Source: Chlamydomonas sphaeroides (Eukaryota; Chlorophyta; Chlorophyceae; Chlamydomonadales; Chlamydomonadaceae). Taken from it: a stretch of DNA of 64,000 nt. Each line of letters opens with the position of its first letter. The first letter of the stretch is position 1. Made by a program: the position numbers and the translations under genes. The stretch is taken from NCBI GenBank assembly GCA_001662425.1, contig BDDC01000090.1, positions 29,498-93,497 of the forward strand, in the 5' to 3' direction. The notes beneath the pieces were generated by a model. The model was not told the DNA's origin. It saw only the letters and a program-made list of their open reading frames with translations, and did not search any database. Below are positions 47,474 through 56,714 of this stretch, piece by piece.

Positions 47474-49961
47474 CCCCCGGGCGACCGCTCCGCGGCGGCG
47501 CAGCGCATGCGGTCCATTGTGGCACTGCTGGCGGTGGCGCCGCTGCCAGGTGGGGCCGGGGCCAGGGCTGGCTGGGCATGCGTGTGCTGGAGTGCCGGGT
47601 TGGATGTACCCAGGGCGCGGCGCTGTCGTAGCTGTGCTGCTGCTGTGGCGCCGGTCGCGGCCGAGGGCTGGGCGGCAGGTGCGCTCACCCTATGGTGTGA
47701 GCTTACGCGGTGCCGTGACTGAGGGTCTGCCGAGGGCTGTATGGGCGCCGGACCTCGGGTTGGGGCCTGCGCCGCTGCGCGAAGGGCCCTGCGCCGACCC
47801 CCGCAAGCCCTCCTGCCTGCCTCCCGCCCTCCCGCCTGCCGCAGCCGGCGACGCGCTGCTGCCCGAGGTCTACTCGCCGCACCTGGACCTCTCGCAGGTG
47901 GGCCCAAGGCGGGGCTCGTGGGGCAGTGGGCCAGCAGGGCCCGTTGCGCCTGTGCGCCTGTGCGTGCTTGTCGCCGGCCACGGCACCTCCCCAGGACCTC
48001 CCCGTGCCCCCCTGGCTGCACCGCCGCTGCCTGCCCGCCCCTCGCCGCCTCACCCCTCCACATCCCTCCGCCCTGCGGCCCTGCCTCCCGCCCCTCGTTC
48101 CCCACCCGCAGCGCCTCACGCTGCTCGACTGCCTGTCGGCCGCCGCAGCGGAGCTGTCCGACCCCCGCACCGCACCGCGCCTCACACAGGGACCCGGCGG
48201 CAGGCCGCTGCTGCAGCGGCCGCCGCCGCCGGGCTCCGTCGCCGCCTCCAGCCAACCCCGGCTGCCGGGCCGGGCCCAGCCCGCAGCGCTCACCCAGGGC
48301 AGCGGCAGCAACCGGGCCGTCGCGGCCGTGGCCGCAATCGGGGGGCCGGAGGGGGAACCTCCGGGCGGTGGCGCCAGGGGCCCCCGCACGCGTGTGTGGG
48401 CTCCCACGGCGCTGCGCAAGCGGCAGCAGGAGGAGGCCGCGGCGGCGGCGGGGCTGCCTGCGCCCGGGCGGGGCAGCTTCCGCAACCGCTTCGCGGACGT
48501 GGCACTGCGCTGGACGGCGGGGCTGCTGCGCGAGGTGCGGTGCGGTGGCGGGGCGGTGTGGGGGCCATGGGCGCACGAGGGCAGGTGGGAGGGCAGGGCG
48601 GCGTGTGGGGCTGCTTTGATGCCCTGCTTGTGCAACCACCACGACCGCCATGCGCCGCGCTCGCGCTGCATCGCATCCCTTCCATGCCGGCCTAGCTGCA
48701 GGGCGTGGGACGGCCGCGGCTTCCCAGCCTTGCCACCACGCTCGCGCCTCCCCGGCTCCCTCTCCCGCCCCCTCCTTCCCGCCCCTCCAGGTGGACCGCG
48801 TCAAGCACGGCGTGGACCTGCTGGGCCGCGACTGCCAGCTGCTGGGCCGGCTGCTGGCGGTGCTGGCGGGCTTTGCGGAGGCGGCTGCGGGCAGCACCGC
48901 CGCAGCGCCGCTGGCGGGGGCCACCCTGGAGCTGCTGCGCGCGCCGCAGGTGGGTATGGGTGGGCAGCAGGGAGGCCAGGGAGGCCAGGGGGCCGGGCGT
49001 AGCAGGGGCCGGGCAGCGGGGCATGGCACTAAGCAAGGGGGCAGGGCCGGCGGCAGGGTCCTGGCGGTACATGCGCGCCGCGATGGGGTGCGGCAGTGCA
49101 GAGCCTGCGGCAAGGGGCAGGCCTGGCCCCACCCGCGCCGCGTGCTGAGGCCCCTCCTGCTGTCTTGTCCTGCCGCCGGCCGCCGCCGCCCCCTGCTCCC
49201 GCCGCAAGGTGCATGGCCACCCCGAGCCCTTTGTCCGCCGAGCCGCGCTGCTGGCCGCGGGCCAGGTGCTGGCCGCGCTGCCGCCGCCCGCCGTGGCCGC
49301 AGCGCTGCTGGGCTCCGAGCCAGGCGCCGAAGGGGGCGGCGGCGGAGGGGCGGCGGCAGCGGCGGCCGCGGCTGCGGCCGTGGGCCTGGGCGGCGGTGGG
49401 GCTGGTGCTGGGTCCGGGGGCGGCGGGGGCCTGGCGGAGCGGCTCGAGTGGGTGGCTGGCTGGAGCCGGTGCGTGGCTGAGGGCGACGGCGACCCGCACT
49501 GCCGCCTCATGGCTCAGGCGGTGGTGAACCTGCAGGTGCGTGTGTGAGGGGGCGGGGGGCGGGGGTTGCCACAGCACGAGGCAATGTGGCAGGGCGGACG
49601 GAGGGCTGGTAGCTGCGGGCGGCTGCGGGCGGGTCGGCTGAGGGCCGTGGGCGGGGCGGCTGTGTCCCACTGCCTGCCGCCCGCCCACTGCCTGCCCTGC
49701 TCCTCCTCCTTCCCGCCTCCTCTCGCCCCGCCACAGGCCGACCTGGCCTCCCGCAGCCTCAGCTACCTCAAGGACGCCGCCACCACGGCCGCCGCCGCCT
49801 CCCACCTGGCGCCCGGCCCGCAGCCGCTGGACCTGGCAGCCACCGCCCGCCTGCTGACGGGCCGGGAGCAGGCGCTGGCCACGACGGGGCTGCCGGGAGG
49901 GTCGGGACGCGCGTCGGTAGGGCTGGCGGGACTGTTGGGGCGGGACGTGGGCGTTTGGTGA
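44068..49961 (+). CDS. TELO2/Tel2 homologue (telomere length regulation, TTT complex)
   Basis: Nine exons: 44068-44485, 44627-44735, 44922-47091, 47294-47549, 47845-47897, 48112-48534, 48791-48949, 49209-49535, 49737-49961. Phases agree throughout, giving 1,379 residues. Tel2 with Tti1 and Tti2 is a cytosolic co-chaperone scaffold that matures PIKK kinases (TOR, ATM, ATR). The diagnostic conserved region starts about residue 705 with GLLGHLIGGVSARLGSP, then RRQAMRIGRAFS. Later come LTLLDCLSAAAAELSD, FRNRFADVALRW, GRLLAVLAGFAE and HPEPFVRRAALLAAGQVLAA, in the order of the family's C-terminal domain. An acidic stretch (about residues 800-855) lies between the two halves, as in other Tel2 proteins. 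It is much longer than human TELO2 (837) because of Ala/Gly/Pro-rich inserts in exons 3, 6 and 8. The exon 8 acceptor is CAAG rather than CAG. Confidence 0.85.
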
Positions 49962-50081
49962 GGAGGGAGCGAGGGCTCGGCTGTACTGCAATCGGACGCA
50001 ATCGCCGCCGCATGGTGCTATTTGGGCGCGAGGACGGAAGTTTCTTGTGGGCTGCGCTATACGCAGCAGCTTAGCACTCGT

Positions 50082-50086
50082 TGTAA
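50082..50086 (+). terminator. TGTAA poly(A) signal of TELO2
   Basis: It lies 121 bases after the TELO2 stop and only about 22 bases before the next gene's start codon on the same strand, so cleavage here would fall almost at that start. Confidence 0.55.
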
Positions 50087-50107
50087 CGAAGCGTGTAGGT
50101 GGCCTCG

Positions 50108-52663
50108 ATGGCGTCGGCTTCGTCGCGACTGTTGACAGCTCGGCGCGCTTATCGGCCGCGCTCGCCGAGCCTCGTCGAAACACCTCGCCGCTCGTTGCCG
50201 CTGCTCGCTCTCCTAGCGCTACTCTGCTCGCAACAGCTGCCGTGCGGCGCAGCGCTTCTGGAGCTCAGCTCTTGGCCGCTCAACTCCAGCGGCGCAGCTT
50301 CCGCGCTCGCATCGCGCTCGGCCGCAGCAGCTGCAGCACAGAGCGGCGCGCTCGCGTTCAGCAGCATCAACGTGTGCCCGCTGTTTCGCGCGCCAGCGCC
50401 TAGCCCACCAGCCCAGGGCGCAGCACCTGCTCGGCACGAGGAGACGTGCGGGTTTGTGCTCACCCACACGACGCCCCACCTGCTCGCGGGCCAGGCGCTA
50501 GGTGGCTGCGGTAGCACAACCACACGGGCCAATGCTACGCATGGTACGCAGCTGCCGCCTGCAGCCGACCGCGGCCGTCGAGTCCCTGGTCATGCATGGT
50601 CCCCACGGCCGCCCGCCACCCACGACATAACGCCCCTCCCACATCTGCCCCCAGGCCGGGACCTGTTTCTGCTTGAGCTGTCCCACAGCGGCCGCGTGCG
50701 CGTCCGCCTGGCGTCGCGACACGTGGGCCGAGGCCGCTACGTCTTCCCCGGATGGGCCCGCCTGCCTCCCGGGCCCTGGGACGCGGCCGTCGTGCTCTGG
50801 GCAACAGCCCGGCGGCCGCTGCTAGACGCAGGAGGCACCTTGCTAGACGCTGCCAGCGGGGGCGCTGCTGCAGCAAACACGGCGCCTCACGGTATGCCCG
50901 CGGACGTTGGCGGTGTGTGTGGCGGCGACGGGCCGCTGCCTCCTGGCTTCGACGCCCTGGTCCGCTGCGACTGGCAGTGGCAGCTGCACCGCTTCGTGGC
51001 CTCGCCCAAGGCGGTGGTGCTGCAGACTCAGCTGCACAAGGGGACAGCGGAGGCGGCAGGTGCCAGTGGGATCGACCCCGATGGCGGAGGTGATGTGGCG
51101 CTGGCGCAGCGCAACAAGGCGCGCAGGGCCGCGGAGGGCGCGGCGCTGCCGCCAGGAGGGGAGCCGCCGCTGTGCCGCGGCAGTGCGCCGGGTACTTGGG
51201 TTTCCATACCAAAGGGATTGGACACTTGCCCTGCTGGCGTGTGTCGCGGCCCCCTGGCGCCCCTGCTGTTTGCCGGCAACGATAGCTTGGCTGAGGACTT
51301 CCACGATGTCTATGTGCCGGCCTCCTGCGTCTACCGTATCTTCACGCCCCCCGAGGCGGCGGCGTGCCTGCAGGGGAGGAAGGTGGCACTGATAGGCGAC
51401 TCGCGCGCGTCAGAGCTGGGCTGGTGAGCCGGCGTACAGGTCTGGGCGCGTGTGTTTTGTGTGGGAACACAGCTGGCCCTGGCGGCATCAGCGGCCAGGG
51501 ATATGGGAGGGCTCTTTTCCGGCGCCATGGGGACTAGTCTGCTGCCCATCTGCGTTGGGCACTGCACCCACGTTGTGTTATCCCGCTGGCCCTGCCGGCA
51601 TGTGCGCGCACTCCCACACCGCCGCCGGACGGGTTCCTTAGCCGCCACATACGGACTGCCTCTTGCCGTCCATCGCTTCAATAACCCTCTCACTGGCCTA
51701 CGCGCAGGTACTTCCACAACTACGATGCCGAGGTGCCCCTCGAGACCCACACGCTCATGCCCTTCCGCGTGGGCCTGCGCGGCCTGCTTGCTGGCTCCGG
51801 TGTGGCTCAACCCCTGGCCCACTACCTGGCCAGCTATGACGTGCTGCTGCTGTCCAGCGAGCTGCACGACATCGCCGACTTTGAAACGGACGCAGCTGGG
51901 TACGCAGCAAAGTGGGGCTTCGAGCCAGGGCCCGGAGCCGCGGCCGCGCTGGTGGCGGCGGACGCGCAGCGCCGACGCGCCGCCGCCAACGCATCCGCTG
52001 GGTCCGGGGAGCCGGCGGCGGCGCGCTGCTCCCCGCCGACCCTGGAGCAGGCGGCTCGTGTCAAGTACCGGGGTGCATCTCAGTACCTGGAGGCCTTGAG
52101 CTCGCTCGTGGACATGTACCGGGAAGCCCGAGACCGGCTGGCCGCTGATGGCCGGCTGAGGGTGCGGCGCGTGCTGTGGGTGCTCTACGGCTACCGGCCC
52201 GCCCATACACCCGAGTGCTATCCCAACCAGCTCGAGCGCATGCTGTGCCTGCAGGTGAGCTTCGTTTGCTCAGGGCAACCTGGTGACAGGGGGTCGTCGC
52301 AATACGATAGATGGCAGGGGGCAAGGTTTCCTTGATTGCTGCATGGGCGGCGGTACCTGTGCCTCCTTTCGTCCTTTGTCGTCCATTCGAGTTTGCTTCC
52401 CCCTCCCTCACAACTCGCCCTTGGCTTGCGTAACATAACCTCGAACTTGAGCCCACATGGTGTGCCCGCTCCCACACCCACAGCACCTGGAGCTGGCGCA
52501 GGCGGCCCGTGCGGGCTGGCAGGTGCTGGACCTGGGCGGCATGANNNNNNNNNNCTCGGACGACGTGCACGTGGCCATGTCCCGCAACGGCCGCAAGCGC
52601 TTCAGCAGCGGCGCGATGCTGATGGAGCCGCAGGTGGTATTCAACGCACTGTGCAACGACTAA
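50108..52663 (+). CDS. Secretory PC-esterase (NXPE/TBL-like, SGNH) protein 1, with assembly gap
   Basis: Exons 50108-50543, 50655-51423, 51708-52254 and 52484-52663, phases 1, 2, 0; about 648 residues once the gap is allowed for. The N-terminus has basic residues then LPLLALLALLCSQQ, a signal peptide or type II anchor, so the rest acts in the secretory pathway. Residues about 146-215 form a beta-rich segment (GRDLFLLELSHSGRVRVRL, GRYVFPGWARLPPGPW) like the ectodomain preceding the esterase in NXPE proteins. The SGNH nucleophile block is VALIGDSRASEL (about residue 392), and the partner Asp-His lie in SDDVHV in exon 4. The family includes plant TBL polysaccharide O-acetyltransferases and animal NXPE proteins; transfer of acyl groups to cell-wall glycans is likely but unproven. 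Exon 4 contains ten Ns where the tandem copy has about 25 bases. TGTAA at 52750. Confidence 0.78.
52545..52554. other. Assembly gap (10 N) in last exon of PC-esterase 1
   Basis: Run of N after GGCATGA. The sister gene has MMMDGPSQWFADDVH at this point. Its exon is 195 bases against 180 here, so about 25 bases are missing rather than 10. Confidence 0.95.
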
Positions 52664-52749
52664 GGCCAGGAGGCCTCCTCATTGAGGCCGAGGCCAACGA
52701 CCGGCTGCCGTGCCAGGCACACAGTTGAGGCCGGCATGGCAGGGTTCCA

Positions 52750-52754
52750 TGTAA
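52750..52754 (+). terminator. TGTAA poly(A) signal of PC-esterase 1
   Basis: TGTAA 87 bases after the stop codon, within the 338-base spacer before the second copy. Confidence 0.55.
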
Positions 52755-53001
52755 AGTATGCATGATAATGGAGCGCGTGTGGGCTTGAGTGAGTTCGGAG
52801 TATGGCCAGGGGGCAGGATTGAGGAGTGGAGTTTGGGGGTTCGAGGCGGGATGGCGGGTGTGGGGCGGGGAAGCAGGCGGAAGACGATCCGTCGGGCATC
52901 TGGAGTCCAAGGGCTCTTTTGACAGCCAGCGACTGCCTGGCACCTCATTATTCATCATTATTCTCTTTTGGGAGTGCATTAGCTCATTGTACAAACTGAA
53001 C

Positions 53002-55680
53002 ATGTCGCACAGTGAGCTCCGTGCTCGACAATCGGCGATAACCGCAACGCCCGGCGCCGCGCGCTTGCAACCGGGCTGTCTGCGCTTCGCGCCGAACGCT
53101 CACAGCTTACCGCGCCGTTCGCGGTTGCTGCTTGTATCTTTTGCTCTACTATGCTCGCAGCAACTGCCTCGCAGCACAGCGCTTCTGGAGCTCGACCCTT
53201 GGCCGCTCGGCTCCAGCGGCGACGCAGCTTCCGCGCTCGCGTCGCGTGCGGCCGCAGCGCAGACTGCAGCGCTCGCATATGACAGCATCAACGTGTGCCC
53301 GCTGTTCCGAGCGCCGGAATCGCCGGAGCCCAGCGCAGTTGGGGGCTCGGCGCCGGTAGGATACCAGGAGACGTGCGGGTTTGCGATCACCCACATCACT
53401 CCCCACACTCTAGAGGGCCAGGCGCTGGGAGGCTGTGGCGCATCAGTAAAGCGGAGCGACGCCATCTCTGCATCCCGGCCCAATGCCACACACGGTGAGG
53501 TGGCGGGCGGGGCACGCTCTCAAGCCTGCCCATAAAATCACCGCCTCCGCTGACCCACTGGGCGTGAAAGCGGCTGTCCCGACCCACGGACCCGTCTGTC
53601 GGCCCCCTCCTCGTCACCGCCCCCAGGCCGGGACCTCTTCCTGCTCGAGCTGTCCCACAGCGGCCGCGTGCGCGTCCGCCTGGCATCGCGCCACGTGGGC
53701 CGAGGCCGCTACGTCTTCCCCGGATGGGCTCGCCTGCCTCCGGGGCCCTGGGACGCGGCTGTCGTGCTCTGGGCAACAGCCCGGCGGCCGCTGCTAGACG
53801 CAGGGGGCACCTTGCTAGACGCTGCCAGCAGGGGCGCTGCTGCAGCAAACACGGCGCCTCACGGCGCACCCGCGGACGTTGGTGGCGTGTGTGGCGGCGA
53901 CGGGCCGCTGCCTCCTGGCTTCGGCGCTCTGGTCCGCTGCGACTGGCAGTGGCAGCTGCACCGCTTTGTGGCCTCGCCCAAGGCGGTGGTGCACAAGGAG
54001 GGGCTGCACAAGCCCCAAGGTGCTGAGGAGCACGATGAGTCCCTCAGCAGCGATGGCGGTACCCCAGCTGGCCACCTCCCCCCTGCGCCGCCAGGCAGCA
54101 GCACCAGCAGCGCAGGCGGAGGCGGCAGCGATAGCCACGTCACCCTCAGCCTGGCGACAGCGGCCTGGCGGAGCCGCGCGGCCGACCACCACAAGGCCGC
54201 GCACCGTAAGACACATGCCGCGACCGCAGACGCAGAGCCGCCGCTGTGCCGCGGTAGCGCGCCGGGCACATGGGTGGAGGTGCCCCGAAGCCTGGACGCC
54301 TGCCCTGCTGGCGTGTGTCGCGGCCCCCTGGCGCCCCTGCTGTTTGCCGGCAACGATAGCCTGGCTGAGGACTTCCACGATGTCTATGTGCCGGCCTCCT
54401 GCGTCTACCGCATCTTCGCGCCCCCCGAGGCGGCGGCGTGCCTGCAGGGGCGCAAGGTGGCGCTGATCGGCGACTCGCGCGCGTCAGAGCTGAGCTGGTG
54501 CGCTCGGCCAGCGAACCCACTGATAAACTGCTCGGGCGAACTGCAGATCAGAGGCCAGCCCAAGGATTGGGGGGAGGGGGAGGCAGCACGCCAACGCGCA
54601 ACGTAGTCCTTGCCGTGCGCCGTGAGGCCTGCCTGAGGCCTCTCCCGCCGCCTGCTGCCGCCCACATCACATCGCTGTGTTGATTCCCCACCAGAGCACG
54701 CCGTCAGGAACGTTGACCACCGTCCGTCCATGTGTGCCCCTACCCCTCTCCCTTGCTCCCACGCAGGTACCTGCACATGTACTACCCGAGCCTGCCCCTG
54801 GAGCTGCACCAAATCGGCCCCTACCGCGTTGGACTGCGAGCCTTGCTGGCAGGCGCCGGTGTGGCCCACCCCCTGGCCCACTACCTGGCCAGCTATGACG
54901 TGCTGCTGCTGTCCAGCGAGCTGCACGACATCGCCGACTTTGAAACGGACGCAGCTGGGTACGCAGCAAAGTGGGGCTTCGAGCCAGGGCCCGGAGCCGC
55001 GGCCGCGCTGGCGGCGGCAGACGCGCAACGGCGGCGCGCCGCCGTGAACGCGTCCGCTGAGTCCGGGGAGGCGGCGGCGGCGCGCTGCTCCCCGCCGACC
55101 CTGGAGCAGGCGGCTCGCGTCAAGTACCGGGGGGTGTCACAATACCTGGAGACTTTGAGTTACTTCGTGGACATGTATCGGGGAGCCCGAGACCGGCTGG
55201 CCGCCGATGGCCGGCTGAGGGCGCGGCGCGTGGTGTGGGTACTGCACGGCTACCGGCCAGCCGGCACGCCCGAGTGCTACCCCAACCAGCTCGAGCGCAT
55301 GCTGTGCCTGCAGGTGGGCTTCGTCTGCTTTGATAACGTGGGGTCCAGGACGGGGATGCGATGCGCTCGCTGGCCGACAGCGAACGATGCTCCACAGGGG
55401 GGACCATGTGCTGTTGCCCAAGTGCTTCTGGCGAGTCCCGACATGCACCTTATCACTCTCTCGTCCCTCCCACGCCCGCCCACAGCACCTGGAGCTGGCG
55501 CAGGCGGCCCGTGCGGGCTGGCAGGTGCTGGACCTGGGCGGCATGATGATGGACGGCCCCAGCCAGTGGTTTGCGGACGACGTGCATGTGGCGCGGGCGC
55601 GGCGGGGGCCGCAGCGCGCCAGCAGCGGGCCGCTGCTCATGGGCGCCCAGGTGCTGCTGAATACGCTGTGCAACGAGTGA
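53002..55680 (+). CDS. Secretory PC-esterase (NXPE/TBL-like, SGNH) protein 2
   Basis: Exons 53002-53494, 53627-54497, 54767-55313 and 55486-55680; phases 1, 2, 0 as in the sister gene; 701 residues, no gap. The signal/anchor is SRLLLVSFALLCSQQ. The beta-rich segment (GRDLFLLELSHSGRVRVRLA) and the nucleophile block VALIGDSRASEL (about residue 445) are shared with copy 1. The Asp-His pair is seen in ADDVHV about residue 666. Exon 3 is exactly 547 bases in both copies and identical over long runs (for example 54876-55008 against 51818-51950). Exon 1, the introns and a Ser/Ala/Gly-rich insert in exon 2 differ. This pattern suggests tandem duplication with later gene conversion of the catalytic part. 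Likely role: acylation or deacylation of glycans in the Golgi or cell wall. Confidence 0.85.
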
Positions 55681-56714
55681 TGGCTGCAGCCGGACATGAG
55701 CTACAGCATGCGTGGCTGTTGCGACTTCGTCGCACGTGGGCGATGGGGTTGTGGAGCTTCGTTCATTCAGCCAGGTGCTTGACAACACGTGGTCACAGGT
55801 CTGGGGCTGCTGATGCTCAGCAAGGGAGGGGCAGGACGCTGCAGGCTTGAGCGCAGGGTGTGTGCGTCTGCCGTACGACGCATCTGCATACCATACGAAG
55901 TGACTAGGCACCGGCCGGGTTGCATGTGTGCTGCTGCTGTGTGTGGGTTGCGCTGTTGGCTGCCCGCCTGGCATGGCATGGCCTCAATCACGCATGCGCT
56001 TGCGTGCATATGTCTAGTTGTATGCATGTGGTGCTGCAAACAAAGGTGCCCCCTTGCGCTAGCTGCTGCTGAGCGGTGGTTTGCCAGTGCCAACCTTGCG
56101 AGGGAGGGACAGGGAGGGCTGACTGAACTTGGGAGAGTGTGCTCGGTGATTGTTATGCGTGATGCCGCCAGTTGCAGGGCTGCGAGGCGTGGTGCGCGGT
56201 GATGTTGGCGTGACAGCTGCGGGGAGCAAGTAAGGGCCCCCACCATATGCCCCCGTGCGGGTCGGTGGGCGCTCGCTCAACGATGCGCCCCGGGCTCGCG
56301 GCTACCCATTGCGAACGAGGCGGATGCTCGAGGCGTTCATGCGATTGGACGGCCGCCGGCCGCTCGGCGAGCCACACGGAGACTCGCCCCGGGGGCGAAC
56401 CACGCACCGTACCGTCAAAACTCGCCCATCGCGACACCGGCACGCCCGGCCCCGTGCCCTCACGCGCACCAGCCTGTGCCGCCGGCAGACGGTGTCACCG
56501 CCAACGTAACCCGACGGCGCTGGTCGAGCGGCCTTGCCTATCCTGGTTCCCCAGCCGCCCTGGCGTAGTCGGGTTGAAACCGTCCACAGCAGATCCCTGC
56601 GGCGCCCGTCACCTACCGCTCGCCGCCCCCGTCTCCTGCTCGGCGCCAGCCCCCGCCAAGCCAATCTTACGACATCCATGCAGCAGCAACCCAGTCCCGA
56701 GCCGCCACACGCCG
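55681..56714. other. Convergent intergenic region
   Basis: 3' UTRs of PC-esterase 2 (+) and the MEKHLA gene (-). No gene is recognised here; open frames lack motifs. Confidence 0.5.

Noticed and set aside
46365..49113. Long minus-strand open frames opposite TELO2 (404 and 661 residues)
   Set aside because: They are shadows of the TELO2 exons, which have consistent phases and Tel2 motifs on the plus strand.
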